From Sphingobacteriales bacterium (GTDB lineage: Bacteria; Bacteroidota; Bacteroidia; Chitinophagales; Chitinophagaceae), in contig JADJGB010000008.1 in assembly GCA_016708305.1 (NCBI GenBank), positions 930,001-994,000 of the forward strand: a stretch of DNA of 64,000 nt, read 5' to 3'. The translations under genes were made by a program, and so were the position numbers. Position 1 is the stretch's first letter. Every line of letters begins with the position of its first letter. Below, piece by piece: positions 17,529 through 28,471 of this stretch. A model generated the notes under the pieces. The model saw nothing but the letters and a program-made list of their open reading frames with translations, did no database searches and was not told the DNA's origin.

Positions 17529-18834
17529 CTAATATTTTGTTCGGATGGTTTTCAAAAACTTTTCTATTGATCTTCGCACTTCGCTTGCTGAGGTACGATG
17601 ATTATTTACCAAAATTGAAAAAAGCAATAATTGATTTTTGCGGGTATATAAAAATCCGCTGAGCGCCACTACACCCGACAATGTACCCGTTTTGACAAAA
17701 ATATGGCCTTTTTCCTCAAGATAATAAGAGGAAATGGTGCCGCTGCCACCGGTTGGGAATATGGCCTCAATGCGGCTCATGCCAAAATCCCGGTTCATTT
17801 TTTTAGAATATATACAAAATCCTTTGCCGTAAACAAATTGTAGCGACTGAGTCCCGAGCCATCAACCCAAGCCTGCAATTGAGGAATATTTTTAAAATCG
17901 GTTTTTAAAATGGTATCAATTACTTCCCGATTAGTCATCTTGTTCAAAAGGGCGTTGCTCATCATCAGTAATATTTGCTCCGCAAAAAAATTATCGCTTG
18001 GTGCATCATGATTCTCAAAACAGAATCAGTAGGTTGGGAAAAAATTGTATAGTTTTTGAATATGTCTTTTTTAGGTTCAGTGAAATGAATTTCCTTACCT
18101 AATGTGTCCGCAAGTAACTCCCAACCCATTGTGGAATTAGTGATAAAAGGAACTCTGATTTCAGATTGACCTTTACTGTCGAAAGTGGCAGTATAGCTGT
18201 TCGACCTTAAATCTCTTGTAACATTTTTAAAAAAATCACCATTGCCCTCAGTTTTGACAATTATATTTTTCTTTGGGAAAAATTCAGGCTGATCATTATT
18301 TTTTTTATTAAACCAAACAACATTGTTGTAAATAGGAAGGGCTGATCTTTCGGCCATATAATCATCCGCAAAGTCGCTCCACTCTCCAGCCGCTGCCCCA
18401 CATTCCTGTATTTATGCTGTCAGCGATTGCAAAAATGGGCTTGCGGTTTTTTTTTTTTAGAAAATCAAAACAGGTTGATGTTTAAATTCCGGATCAAGCA
18501 GGGTAGGGTCGCCGGTTCCTTTTACAATTAGTTTATCATCCAGCTCGGTTACTTTTAAACCTGGTAAACTGTCTCCTAAATATTTCATTGCCAGAAAGCA
18601 GGTAGGGATTTTGGTATTACTTGCAGGCACAAAGTATTTTTCGGCATTATGATTATAAAGAAATTTATCTTTTTGCAAATCATAAATGCTGATACCCACG
18701 TGAGCAGTTTTTAACGCAGCAGAATTAATGAGATTGTGTTGTGCCGATTTGTTTATTCTGCTTTGTGATGAGCAGGAAGCTAATGCAGCAAACAGAACTA
18801 ACAGAGAGAGCGTATAGGCTTTTAAAATATTCAT
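17529..18834 (-). CDS. dacB: D-alanyl-D-alanine carboxypeptidase/endopeptidase, PBP4/DacB type (several frameshifts)
   Basis: A lipoprotein-like signal (LLVLFAALASC) is followed by the three penicillin-binding motifs in order: SNTK (Ser-x-x-Lys), GSGLSRYN (Ser-x-Asn) and FVKTGTLSG (Lys-Thr-Gly), with the large insert typical of class C PBP4 between the first two. The frame breaks at about 18450-18462 (12-T run on the plus strand), near 18388, near 17998 (CAAGC for CAAAGC) and near 17806 (seven-A run). Open pieces are 18457-18834, 17965-18357 and 17529-17798. It trims peptidoglycan cross-links in the periplasm. Four homopolymer breaks in one gene argue for sequencing error, though decay cannot be excluded. 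Confidence 0.85.
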
Positions 18835-18840
18835 ACAATA

Positions 18841-19893
18841 TTATCGCTCTAATTTTATGACTCTCTGTTCTTTACTGCTTTGCAATGCTGCATCAATAAT
18901 TTTCATGGTCAAAATGCCATCAGAAGCAGGTACAGGGTTTTGGGCATGATTCACTAATGATTGATACACCTCTTCATAATAATTCATGTAATTTCCGATT
19001 TCGGAGCGGGTATTTTTTCTGGTGTGACTTCCGTTTAAAATGGTATTCAACACACCGTCAAAATTATCGGGAGTGTGTATCCAGGCGCTTACATCAGGGG
19101 TATCGCCGGTCAGTAATCTTTCTTCTTGCAGGTCTGATCTTTGCTGCATAAAGGTGCCGTTTTCTCCCTGCAAAATGTAGGCATGGTAAGGCTCACGTGC
19201 AAATACTGTTCCTTTTATCCTTACTCTGAAGGGGCGTGGATAGTACAGTAATACTTCAAAATAATCGTTGGCAATCATATTCTGCCTCATTGTAAAAACA
19301 TCTGCAAAAACAGCATCCGGAAAACCAAATAACTGAATTGCCTGATCAACCAAATGCGTTCCCAAATCGTGCAGATTGCCTGCTCCGGGTTTGTCGCCTT
19401 CTTTATGCTCTTTGCCACTATAGCCCGGGCGATAACGGTCAAATCTCATTTCGGCCTCCTTTAATGTGCCCAGAATATTTTCACTCACCACATCTTTCAG
19501 CGCCAGATAGTCGCCATCATATCTTCGGTTTGATACACTGCCAAAAAAGTTTTTTTCTTTTGCCAGTTTGTCCAGTTCGAAGGCTTCGGCAGCATTGACG
19601 GTAAACGGTTTTTCTACTACAATATTCTTTCCTGCATGTAAAGCTGCTTTTGCATATTCAAAATGTGTTTGCACCGGCGTATTTACCACTACTAATTCAA
19701 TGTTTTTATCATTGAGCATTTCTTCTACTGTACGATACAGTTTTGAATCAGGGTACTTTTTCCTGGATTCATTCTTATGTCTTTCAACAATTGCGCTCAA
19801 CCTGAAGTGAGGGCTGGCTTTGATAAAAGGAGCATGAAATAATTTGCCGCTCATACCATAAGAGCAGATTCCTGTATTGATAATTCTTGCCAT
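18841..19893 (-). CDS. Gfo/Idh/MocA family NAD(P)-dependent oxidoreductase
   Basis: 350 residues. An N-terminal Rossmann fold (GICSYGMSGKLFHAPFI), the family EKP motif (VVEKPFTVNA, about residue 95) and the C-terminal alpha/beta domain with a GAGNLHDLGTHLVDQAIQLFG block, where HDLGTH carries the conserved His. Members oxidise or epimerise sugars and inositols with NAD(P). The YhhX-like N-terminus (FHAPFI) points to the scyllo-inositol/YdgJ-like group; the substrate is not certain. It ends 6 bp before dacB begins on the same strand. Confidence 0.9.
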   Translation of the reverse strand: MARIINTGICSYGMSGKLFHAPFIKASPHFRLSAIVERHKNESRKKYPDSKLYRTVEEMLNDKNIELVVVNTPVQTHFEYAKAALHAGKNIVVEKPFTVNAAEAFELDKLAKEKNFFGSVSNRRYDGDYLALKDVVSENILGTLKEAEMRFDRYRPGYSGKEHKEGDKPGAGNLHDLGTHLVDQAIQLFGFPDAVFADVFTMRQNMIANDYFEVLLYYPRPFRVRIKGTVFAREPYHAYILQGENGTFMQQRSDLQEERLLTGDTPDVSAWIHTPDNFDGVLNTILNGSHTRKNTRSEIGNYMNYYEEVYQSLVNHAQNPVPASDGILTMKIIDAALQSSKEQRVIKLER

Positions 19894-19969
19894 AAAGAGT
19901 AAATTAGTATTTGTAAATTTACAAATAAAGTTTAGTAAAAATTAATATAGACAGATGACTTTTATCATC

Positions 19970-20587
19970 TTAGCGGTTCATATATTTTTCAACAGGTAAA
20001 CGATTTTGAAGACTTCGTCCCAATGTTAACTCATCAGCATATTCCAGCTCGCCACCAAAAGCGATTCCACGGGCGATCGTTGTAATTCGGATGGGTTTAT
20101 CATGCAATTTTTTCTGTATATAATAAATAGTTGTATCGCCCTGAATATTTGGGTTTAATGCGAAGATTAATTCTTCTGTCTTTTCATTTTCAATTCTTTG
20201 TACAAGCGATTCTATGTTTAACTGATCGGGACCAATTCCATCCAAAGGAGAAATTATGCCGCCAAGAAGGTGGTAAGTACCATTGTACTGCTGCGTGCTT
20301 TCGATTGCAATCACATCTCTGATAGTTTCTACCACACAAATGGTATGTTGCTGTCGGTAGGAGTTGGCGCAAATGGAACAAAAATCTCCATCGGCAACAT
20401 TGTAACAACGCTTGCAGAACCTTATCTCTTTGCGCATGCGTGCAATCACCTCACTAAACTGCTGAACCTGCTGGTCGTCCTGTTTCAGTAAGTGCAATAC
20501 TAATCGCAGAGCAGTCTTTTTGCCTATCCCCGGCAGACGCGTAAATTCATTCACTGCAGATTCTAATAAGGATGAAGAAAATTGCAT
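19970..20587 (-). CDS. recR: Recombination protein RecR
   Basis: 205 residues from the ATG at 20587 (MQFSSSLLESAVNEF); the longer frame to 20620 overlaps the upstream gene's stop. A helix-hairpin-helix (LPGIGKKTALRL), a four-cysteine zinc finger (CKRCYNVADGDFCSIC) and a Toprim domain (CVVETIRDV, ALNPNIQGDTT) are all present. It acts with RecO and RecF to load RecA on gapped DNA. Confidence 0.96.
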   Translation of the reverse strand: MQFSSSLLESAVNEFTRLPGIGKKTALRLVLHLLKQDDQQVQQFSEVIARMRKEIRFCKRCYNVADGDFCSICANSYRQQHTICVVETIRDVIAIESTQQYNGTYHLLGGIISPLDGIGPDQLNIESLVQRIENEKTEELIFALNPNIQGDTTIYYIQKKLHDKPIRITTIARGIAFGGELEYADELTLGRSLQNRLPVEKYMNR

Positions 20588-20616
20588 CTGGCAAAGATAA
20601 ATAAGATATGGTGGAA

Positions 20617-21378
20617 TCAATAATCCTCATTTACTTCTCCTTCCCGCCAGAGGGGAGGAGGTCTCAATCCGAGTTTGAATCTATTGTAAGAAAGTTTAAT
20701 GTAACGGTGGAAGTCATATTCACTCGCTACTGAAGTAAATAAATATGAAGGTCGATATTGTAGAACAAATAGGTTAATTAAGCTGTCGCTATCCATTTCC
20801 GTTATGCGCCTGATGAGCGCTTTGCTGAATCGATGTTTTACAAAATCATCCTGCTCGTCTTCAATAAGCCTCCTCTGAAAAGACAATATGGAGCGGGTGC
20901 GCCTAAACCTAAATGCATTGATGATTTCTACCAGGTCAAAACCAGCAGTTCCGGTTCCTGACACAGTGGATAACCCGGGTCGCAGAAAATCGAAGGCCTT
21001 TGCATAATCTATTCTGTTTTGGATAGAATCTCGTTTGTAATCTCTACTTCTTACTTTGGCTTCAGGCAAAATGGGTATATGAATTTTTATTGAAATATCG
21101 AAGGAGTATGGAATCTGAATATCTTTTACTGCAAATTTCCGGGTAGGTTTGTTCAGATAACTGAACCAAATAGAGTCTGTATCGTTCAGATGAATATAAT
21201 AGTGTCCGTCTTCGTTGGTAATAGTTCCTTTTCCGCTGCTGCTTAGTACCGAAACTGCCTGAATAGGCGTGGTGCCAATACTGTCATACACTGTGCCCTT
21301 TACAACCACCTGCGCATTAGTTTGTAGCACACAAGTGATTATCAAAATCAAAACTAATATAGAACCTGTTTTTTTCAA
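20617..21378 (-). CDS. Exported carboxypeptidase-regulatory-like domain protein
   Basis: 253 residues: a signal peptide (GSILVLILIITCVLQTNAQ), then a CarboxypepD_reg-like beta-sandwich (VVKGTVYDSIGTTPIQAVSVLSS, GTITNEDGHYYI). This is the domain Bacteroidetes use at the N-terminus of TonB-dependent receptors and in stand-alone surface proteins. The C-terminal 120 residues are helical and charged, without a recognised fold. Function unknown. It lies directly upstream of recR (30 bp gap) on the same strand, probably by chance of packing. Confidence 0.75.
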   Translation of the reverse strand: MKKTGSILVLILIITCVLQTNAQVVVKGTVYDSIGTTPIQAVSVLSSSGKGTITNEDGHYYIHLNDTDSIWFSYLNKPTRKFAVKDIQIPYSFDISIKIHIPILPEAKVRSRDYKRDSIQNRIDYAKAFDFLRPGLSTVSGTGTAGFDLVEIINAFRFRRTRSILSFQRRLIEDEQDDFVKHRFSKALIRRITEMDSDSLINLFVLQYRPSYLFTSVASEYDFHRYIKLSYNRFKLGLRPPPLWREGEVNEDY

Positions 21379-21473
21379 TCTTTTTATATTGAGATGTCAA
21401 AAAAACTAAACAATTTGCAAAAACTTTGATAAATATCTCAGGAGCAAGTAATTGGTTTATATGAATTTGGGTA

Positions 21474-22055
21474 TCATCGTTTGTTTTTTTTCAAGATTAC
21501 CTGTTCTATTATCTGTGGGAAGTATTTATGCTCCAAAATATGCACCTTCTGAGCCAGACTGTCCGGGGTATCATCGTTGGCTACCGGGCATTTAGCCTGA
21601 AAAATGGTAAGACCGTGGTCGTATTGCTCATCCACAAAATGGATGGTAATGCCGCTTTCATGGTCTCCGGCATCAAGTACCGCCTGATGCACATGATGGC
21701 CATACATTCCTTTTCCACCATATTTAGGCAAAAGAGCAGGATGAATATTAATGATTCTATGAGGATAAGCCTCAATCATTTTTTCGGGAATTTTCCAGAG
21801 GAAACCGGCCAGAATAATCCAGTCTATCCCATATTCTGTTAAGATGGGCAGGTAGCTGGCTTCCTTAAAAAACCGACTTCTTTCTATTAGCAGAGAAGTA
21901 ATTCTTTCATTTAATGCAATGCGTAAAACGCCGGCCTCGGCATTATTGCATACTATTAAACGAACCTGCACATTGCTATTTCCTTTGAAATAGTCAATAA
22001 TTCTTTGTGTATTTGATCCCGCCCCACTTGCAAATATGGCTATCTTTATTGCCAT
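21474..22055 (-). CDS. purN: Phosphoribosylglycinamide formyltransferase
   Basis: 193 residues. N-terminal FASGAGSNTQRI (phosphoribosyl site); the catalytic block NIHPALLPKYGGKGMYGHHVHQ contains the Asn/His pair, and the conserved Asp follows in DAGDHESGITIHFVDEQYDHG. It transfers a formyl group from 10-formyltetrahydrofolate to GAR in purine synthesis. Monocistronic and divergent from the act operon. Confidence 0.96.
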   Translation of the reverse strand: MAIKIAIFASGAGSNTQRIIDYFKGNSNVQVRLIVCNNAEAGVLRIALNERITSLLIERSRFFKEASYLPILTEYGIDWIILAGFLWKIPEKMIEAYPHRIINIHPALLPKYGGKGMYGHHVHQAVLDAGDHESGITIHFVDEQYDHGLTIFQAKCPVANDDTPDSLAQKVHILEHKYFPQIIEQVILKKNKR

Positions 22056-22240
22056 GAAAGATTCTTTATATTAATAAATTCATTTTTTAAAACTTGTCCT
22101 TTAAAACCATCAAAACTGTCCAAAATTAGCCAAAAAAAAGGACAATTTTATGACAAACAATTTAGCCTTTTTAATAATTACCAATTTGCAATTGGCTGTA
22201 ATGCAGTCTGGGAGCGGATTTAAAAAATATTTAGATTGTT

Positions 22241-22271
22241 GTTGTTTTGTTAATGGTGAGCCTTATTTTTG
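22241..22271 (+). promoter_or_regulatory. Promoter of the act respiratory operon
   Basis: GTTG at 22241-22244, 19-nt spacer, TATTTTTG at 22264-22271. It rules out an actA start at 22247, which would lie inside the promoter, and supports ATG 22316. Confidence 0.55.
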
Positions 22272-22315
22272 CACTTATTCAGAGGTTTTTATCCACTTTA
22301 AGATTTTATGCTTTT

Positions 22316-23629
22316 ATGACTAATTATAAGTATATACTTAACCGACTAACATTAATTATTATAACGCTCTTTGCCGTTACGGTTTCGGCTTCCATAGCAC
22401 AGGATAGTACAAAGGCCGCAGGCGGCAGTAGCGCCGGAATTGAAGAAGGTAAGCAACTTTTTGTTTCCAAATGTCAGGCTTGTCACTCAGGTGATATGAA
22501 AGCCAATAGTATTGGTCCTGCATTGGGAGGCATAGAAGCTCAGTGGGAAGACAAAGGAAAATTACATGAGTGGATAAAAAATAATATCGCATTGACTGCA
22601 TCGGGGTATCCAAAAGCGGTAGAAGTGTCAAAGCTTACACCGGTGGTGATGACCCCGTTTGAGGATCTTTCAGATACACAAATTGATAATATTTTGGCAT
22701 ATATTGATGCTAAATTTACCGGAAAGCTGGATCAACCGGCACCTGGGGCAGGAGCGGCGAAGTCCGTAGCCAGCGAATCTCAAAACAACTGGATTTTTGC
22801 CGTAGTAACCTTAATTTTGGCATTGATAGCCATTACGTTGATGTTTGTAAACCGCAGACTGAAAAGACTGGCTAACGATGTAGAGGACGTACCCACTGTG
22901 GAGCCATTACCTTTCTTTAGAAATAAAGTTTATCTGGCAACGATTGGTATCATATTTTTTACAGTGAGCGGATACTTTTTCTCAAAAGCCATGATCAATA
23001 TGAACCGTCAGATTAATTACGAACCGTTGCAACCAATTTTTTATTCTCATAAAGTACATGCCGGAATCAATCAGATCAACTGTCTGTATTGTCATGGAAA
23101 TGCCTGGGAAAGTAAAACCGCAGCCATCCCTTCGGTTAATGTGTGTATGAACTGCCATAAAACTATTCAGAAATATAACGGGGAACAACTTACCGATGCT
23201 TCAGGTGCAATGGTTGACGGTACAGCCGAAATTCAAAAATTGTTTAAATACGCCGGTTTTGACCCTCAAAATCCAAACGACTGGAATGAGTCAAAAGCAA
23301 AACCCATCGAATGGGTAAAAATTCATAACCTGCCCGATCATGTGTATTTTAATCATAGTCAACACGTTAGAGTAGGAAATGTACAATGCCAAACCTGCCA
23401 TGGAGAAGTTACTGCCATGAACGAAGTTACTCAATTTGCGGAACTGAGCATGGGGTGGTGTGTAAACTGCCACAGACAAACTGCGGTGAACTTCAACAAG
23501 GATGCCGGCTCCGGGAATCAGTTTTACAGCATTTACGAAAAATTCCATAATGATATTAAGTCCGGGAAAATGGATAGTGTTACCGTAAAAGATATCGGCG
23601 GAATTGAGTGTCAGAAATGTCACTACTAA
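22316..23629 (+). CDS. actA: Alternative complex III subunit A, multiheme cytochrome c (six CxxCH)
   Basis: 437 residues from ATG 22316. A signal/anchor (ILNRLTLIIITLFAVTVSASIAQ) is followed by a class I cytochrome c domain with one CQACH (about residue 53), two membrane helices (WIFAVVTLILALIAITLMF and VYLATIGIIFFTVSGYFF) and the ActA domain with CLYCH, CMNCH, CQTCH, CVNCH and a C-terminal CQKCH. That makes six heme sites; the canonical ActA is pentaheme, so the N-terminal monoheme domain is an extra fusion. The subunit passes electrons from the quinol site to cytochrome c or oxidase on the periplasmic face. First gene of the actABCDEF set. Confidence 0.93.
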   Translation: MTNYKYILNRLTLIIITLFAVTVSASIAQDSTKAAGGSSAGIEEGKQLFVSKCQACHSGDMKANSIGPALGGIEAQWEDKGKLHEWIKNNIALTASGYPKAVEVSKLTPVVMTPFEDLSDTQIDNILAYIDAKFTGKLDQPAPGAGAAKSVASESQNNWIFAVVTLILALIAITLMFVNRRLKRLANDVEDVPTVEPLPFFRNKVYLATIGIIFFTVSGYFFSKAMINMNRQINYEPLQPIFYSHKVHAGINQINCLYCHGNAWESKTAAIPSVNVCMNCHKTIQKYNGEQLTDASGAMVDGTAEIQKLFKYAGFDPQNPNDWNESKAKPIEWVKIHNLPDHVYFNHSQHVRVGNVQCQTCHGEVTAMNEVTQFAELSMGWCVNCHRQTAVNFNKDAGSGNQFYSIYEKFHNDIKSGKMDSVTVKDIGGIECQKCHY

Positions 23630-23726
23630 ATCAACAGAGTTTTATTATATATATTGAGAAAATGATTATTTTCGGAGAGATTGAACTAAATTTTATTACT
23701 AATTATCAAAATTTCAAATTGATATA

Positions 23727-26700
23727 ATGAGCCAAAAAAGTACTGGCAAGGTTTCGGACAACTAAATGATCCTGAGAGTTTTAACAAGAAAAACCGTAAT
23801 GAATTTCAGGAAGACTCGCCTTTTGGAGATTTTGAAAACCAGGAATTGCTGGATACCAAAGCGCCCCGTAGGGATTTTCTGAAATATTTGGGTTTCAGCA
23901 CTGCGGCTGCTACTTTGGCGGCAAGTTGTAAAACCAAAGTACGTCATGCTATTCCGTTTGCAAATCGTCCGGATAATATAGTTCCCGGTGAGGCTAAATA
24001 TTATGCTACTACATATATTCAGGATGGTTACGCCGTACCTGTTTTGGCCAAAGTGAGAGAAGGAAGGCCAATAAAAATTGAAGGAAATGATTTATCCTAC
24101 ACAAAAGGCGGCACCTCTGCTGCGGTTCAGGCTTCGGTGTTAGACTTGTATGATACCCATCGGCTGCGTTTCCCGCAAATTAAAAAAGGCGACAAATTTG
24201 AAGAATCTACCTTCGATGATATTGATAAAGCCATCATGGCCGAATTAACAACCGCAGGAAATGTGGTTTTACTTTCGAGCACCATCAATTCTCCATCTAC
24301 CTTAGAGATTATTTCAAAATATCCTAATCTGAAGCACGTACAATATGATCCTGTAAGCTACAGCGGAATTTTACAGGCAAATGAAACTTCAGGTTTTGGA
24401 AGAAAATTGCCATCATACAAATTTGATGCTGCAGAAGTTATTGTGAGTTTGGGCGCTGATTTTCTGGGTACCTGGATCGACCCGATCGGTCAGGCTGCAG
24501 GTTATGCCAAGGGCCGTCGTATAGATGAAGCCGGCCTAAAATGAGTAAGCACTACCAGTTTGAAAGCTTTCTCAGTATGACCGGTTCCAGCGCTGACGAA
24601 CGCTTTACACACCGTTCGTCGCAAACCGGCACCGTTGCGCTGGCTTTGCTGGCTGCTGTAGGTGGTACCATTACAGCGCCTGATATTGCCGATGCAAAAC
24701 TTAAAGCCGGTATTGAAAAAGTGGCTACCGAACTGAAAGCTGCTTCCGGTAAAGGTTTGGTAGTTTGTGGCAGCAATGATGTTAATATTCAAAATGTTGT
24801 AAATGCAATCAATAATGCTATTGGCGCTTATGGGGCCACCATTGATTTTGCAGCAGCCAACAATTCACGTAAAGGCATAGATAAGGAATTTAACGATCTG
24901 ATAGCACAAATGGAAGGTGGTCAGGTAGGAGCAATTCTGATTTATGGCGCAAATCCGTCTTATGACTATTTTGATGCTCCCAGATTTGCAAAAGCATTAA
25001 AAGGAGTTAAAACTTCGGTTTCTTTCGGTTACAGATTAGATGAAACAACTGAATTGTGCAAATATATCATCCCCTCACACCATTTTTTGGAAAGTTGGGG
25101 AGATGCTGAACCAAAGGCGGGTGTAGTAAGTTTTATGCAGCCAACAATTCATCCTTTGTTCAAACCCGCTCCTTCCAGTCTTCTTTATTGAAATGGAGTG
25201 GCAACAATAAAAACTACGATACTTATTTCAAAGAATACTGGCAAGGTAAATTAGGTGGCGAATCTGCCTATAGCAAAGCATTGCAAAACGGTTTTGTTGA
25301 AGCATCTGCTGGCGGCGGAGGTTCTTATAATGGCGGCGCTTTAAGCTCGGTCGCAACAGCAATTGCCAGCTATCCTGCGGGAGGAAAAGATGAATTGGTT
25401 TTATATCAAAAAATTGCCATCGGCTCCGGTTCTGGAGCTACAAATCCCTGGCTTCAGGAGCTGCCCGATACCGTAACCAAATCTAACTGGGGTAATTGTG
25501 CTTTAATCTCAATGAAAAAGGCCGAAGAATTGGGTATTAAGTTGGATGTTGATTACGAATACCACCCAGATAAACCCGTTATTAAGGTACAAAGCGGCAA
25601 CAACAGTGTCGAACTGCCAATATTGGTAGTGCCCGGCATGAATGCCAATACCATAGCCATAGCTGTGGGTTACGGACGTGGCGACAAATTGGGCAGAACG
25701 GCTGCCGGTATAGGGAAAAACGTATTTCCATTTGCTTCGCTCAGTGGAAATACTATCAGCTACGAAGCTATCAATGTAACAGTTACTGATGCCAAGAGAA
25801 AAGAAAAAGTAGCGCAAACACAAATTCATAATTCTTATGAAGATAGGATTGAAGTGTTGAGAGAAACGACATTGGCCTACTTTAAAAAGAACCCTAATGA
25901 AGTAAAGGAATGGCGTCAGCACTTAGTTGACACCTATGCTAAAAAAACAGGTGATTTCAGAAAAGAAGGAACACTTTATGGGGCACATGATCAGCCCGGT
26001 CTGAAATGGGGTATGAACATTGACATGAACGTGTGCAATGGATGTAACGCCTGTGTGGTAGCCTGCCATGCCGAAAATAATGTGCCGGTGGTAGGTAAGG
26101 CAGAGGTGCTTCGCTATCACGATATGCACTGGCTGCGTATTGACCGTTACTTCATCAGTGATGAAAAAAATCCTGATGATGTAAAAGGCGTGGTATTTAT
26201 GCCAATGATGTGTCAGCATTGCGATAATGCCCCTTGCGAAAATGTGTGTCCTGTGGCGGCCACTACGCATAGCGAAGAAGGAATTAACCAGATGGCTTAT
26301 AACCGTTGTATTGGTACCAGATATTGTGCCAACAACTGTCCTTATAAAGTACGTCGTTTCAACTGGGCTGATTACACTGGAGCAGACACTTTCCCGAACA
26401 ACCAGAATCAAACGGTTGTAGGTAAATTAGATCCTGTGGTGTTCCAAATGAATGACCCAGTGAGCAGAATGGTACTCAACCCCGATGTAACGGTACGTTC
26501 TAGGGGTGTGATGGAGAAATGTTCTTTCTGTATTCAAAGAACACAACATGCCAAACTACAGGCCAAGAAAGAAAACAGGGTATTGCACGATGGCGAGGCC
26601 AAAACTGCCTGTCAGCAGGCTTGCCCTACAAATGCAATCATGTTTGGAAATGTGCATGACAAGGAAAGCCAGATCAATAAAGTGAGATTTGACAATCCGC

Positions 26701-26819
26701 AACGTCTGTTTTATTCATTGGAGCAATTGCACGTATTGCCAAATGTAAGTTATCTGGCAAAAATCAGAAATACGGAAGGGGTGCCCGGTGGCACTGGACA
26801 TAGTGAACATGGCGGATAA
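23727..26819 (+). CDS. actB: Alternative complex III subunit B, molybdopterin-like/Fe-S protein (three frameshifts)
   Basis: About 1030 residues. A Tat-type start (RRDFLKYLGFSTAAATLAASC), a molybdopterin-oxidoreductase-like region (LGADFLGTWID, IYGANPSYD) that normally lacks the cofactor in this family, then a ferredoxin-like Fe-S module: CNGCNACVVAC, CQHCDNAPCENVCPV, CIGTRYCANNCPY, CSFC and CQQACPT. Frame breaks, each repaired by one extra A: near 23735 (MSQKKYWQGFGQL), near 24538 (GLKMSKHYQFES) and near 25160 (LFKTRSFQSSLLKWSG). Open pieces are 23846-24544, 24541-25191 and 25188-26819; their ATGA overlaps are coincidental. Periplasmic Fe-S subunit of quinol:cytochrome c oxidoreductase. Confidence 0.93.
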
Positions 26820-26953
26820 AAAATTAAGTAAGGCTATTGAAGATAAAGTAAGAATTGAAAGATTTTCTGAATAGTGATGCAGAGCTATTTATAGAAAGAA
26901 GCAGAAAGTATCTAGAACAAACTAAAGGCAATAACGACAATAGAGGTCAATAG
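26809..26953 (+). CDS. Possible small ORF overlapping the actB stop (frameshifted, doubtful)
   Basis: ATG 26809 gives MADKKLSKAIEDKVRIERFSE and stops. One frame shift leads on to DFLNSDAELFIERSRKYLEQ..., ending at TAG 26953: in total about 48 charged, helical residues. No homologue recognised. It may be chance coding potential in the actB-actC spacer, but the spacer is otherwise unusually long for this operon. Confidence 0.2.
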
Positions 26954-26998
26954 TTCAAAATAAGGCAAAAAATTATTAGAAATATTTTATAACAGGAT

Positions 26999-28444
26999 AT
27001 GTCATTAAACAGATACGAATCGCAGGCCAGAGGGCCATTGGTAGAAGGAAGTAAAGACTACCGCCAGATTACGGAGGATATTTGCCGTCCGGTGGAGGCA
27101 AAACCGAGTACACTTTGGTGGACAGGGTTTCTTATTTCGGCTGCATTGCTGATTTTTGGAATCGTTTCGGTTACTATGGAAGTTATCTATGGTGTGGGGC
27201 AGTGGAACCTCAATAAAACTATCGGTTGGGGTTGGGATATCACCAACTTCGTGTGGTGGGTGGGTATTGGTCATGCAGGAACACTGATTTCTGCCATTCT
27301 GTTGCTTTTCCGGCAAGGATGGAGAACCGGGGTAAACCGTGCTGCTGAGGCAATGACTATCTTTGCGGTAATGTGTGCCGGTCAGTTTCCTATCTGGCAC
27401 ATGGGGCGTGTGTGGAACGCATTTTTTGTAATGCCTTATCCAAATACACGCGGGCCGCTGTGGGTGAATTTTAACTCTCCGCTGCTGTGGGACGTGTTTG
27501 CAATCTCTACTTACTTTACCGTTTCTCTTTTATTTTGGTATGCAGGTCTGTTGCCTGATTTGGCTACCCTGCGCGACAGAGCTAAAGTAAAATGGAGAAA
27601 ATGGTTTTATGGAATGGCATCCTTCGGCTGGACAGGCAGCACCAAACACTGGCAAAGGCACGAAGCGCTTTCATTAGTGTTGGCCGGTTTGGCAACGCCT
27701 CTGGTACTTTCAGTACATACTATCGTATCGTTTGACTTTGCTACTTCAATTGTTCCCGGATGGCACACAACTATATTTCCGCCCTATTTTGTAGCAGGTG
27801 CGGTGTTCAGTGGTTTTGCAATGGTGCAAACCCTTTTATTGGTAACTCGAAAAGTTTTAAATCTTGAAGAATATATTACTATCGAACATATTGATGTAAT
27901 GAATAAGGTGATTATTCTTACCGGTTCGATAGTGGGTATTGCTTACCTCACGGAGTTGTTTATGGCATGGTATAGTGCAGTGCCTTATGAATGGTTTGCT
28001 TTCAAAGAAAACAGGGTAAACCTAAATAGCCCCTATGGCTGGAGTTATTGGATTATGATGGGCTGTAACGTTCTGTCTCCACAAATATTCTGGATCAAAA
28101 AAATGAGGCGCAATATCCTGGTTACATTCTTTATGAGTATTCTGGTAAATATTGGTATGTGGTTCGAAAGGTTTGTAATTATCGTTACCTCTGTTTACCG
28201 TGATTACCTTCCCAGTTCATGGAGTACTTATTATTCTCCTACATTATGGGAGGTAGGCTTCTTCCTGGGTACTATAGGTTTGTTCTTCACCTGTTATTTC
28301 CTGTTCTCCAAGTACTTCCCTGTTATTGCAATTGCGGAAATTAAACATATTTTAAAACGCAATGGCGACAACTTCAAAGAAGCAATGAAAACAGAAGAAG
28401 AAGAATCTTTGGAAGCATTTGAACATGCAAACGCGCATCACTAA
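26999..28444 (+). CDS. actC: Alternative complex III subunit C, NrfD/PsrC-like quinol-binding membrane protein
   Basis: 481 residues with about ten hydrophobic helices and the NrfD/PsrC pattern: FVWWVGIGHAGTLISAILL, GRVWNAFFVMPYPN, LVLSVHTIVSFDFA and GWHTTIFPPYFVAGAVFSGFA. This inner-membrane subunit binds the quinol and is thought to contribute to proton translocation. The C-terminus is acidic, ending AFEHANAHH. Intact; preceded by the actB spacer and followed 27 bp later by actD. Confidence 0.95.
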   Translation: MSLNRYESQARGPLVEGSKDYRQITEDICRPVEAKPSTLWWTGFLISAALLIFGIVSVTMEVIYGVGQWNLNKTIGWGWDITNFVWWVGIGHAGTLISAILLLFRQGWRTGVNRAAEAMTIFAVMCAGQFPIWHMGRVWNAFFVMPYPNTRGPLWVNFNSPLLWDVFAISTYFTVSLLFWYAGLLPDLATLRDRAKVKWRKWFYGMASFGWTGSTKHWQRHEALSLVLAGLATPLVLSVHTIVSFDFATSIVPGWHTTIFPPYFVAGAVFSGFAMVQTLLLVTRKVLNLEEYITIEHIDVMNKVIILTGSIVGIAYLTELFMAWYSAVPYEWFAFKENRVNLNSPYGWSYWIMMGCNVLSPQIFWIKKMRRNILVTFFMSILVNIGMWFERFVIIVTSVYRDYLPSSWSTYYSPTLWEVGFFLGTIGLFFTCYFLFSKYFPVIAIAEIKHILKRNGDNFKEAMKTEEEESLEAFEHANAHH

Positions 28445-28471
28445 TTATCAAAATAAAAGCGATCAATATAA

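Noticed and set aside
23846..25191. actB pieces as three separate genes with ATGA overlaps (translational coupling)
   Set aside because: Each junction rejoins to the known ActB sequence by adding one A in an A run, so the overlaps are accidental.
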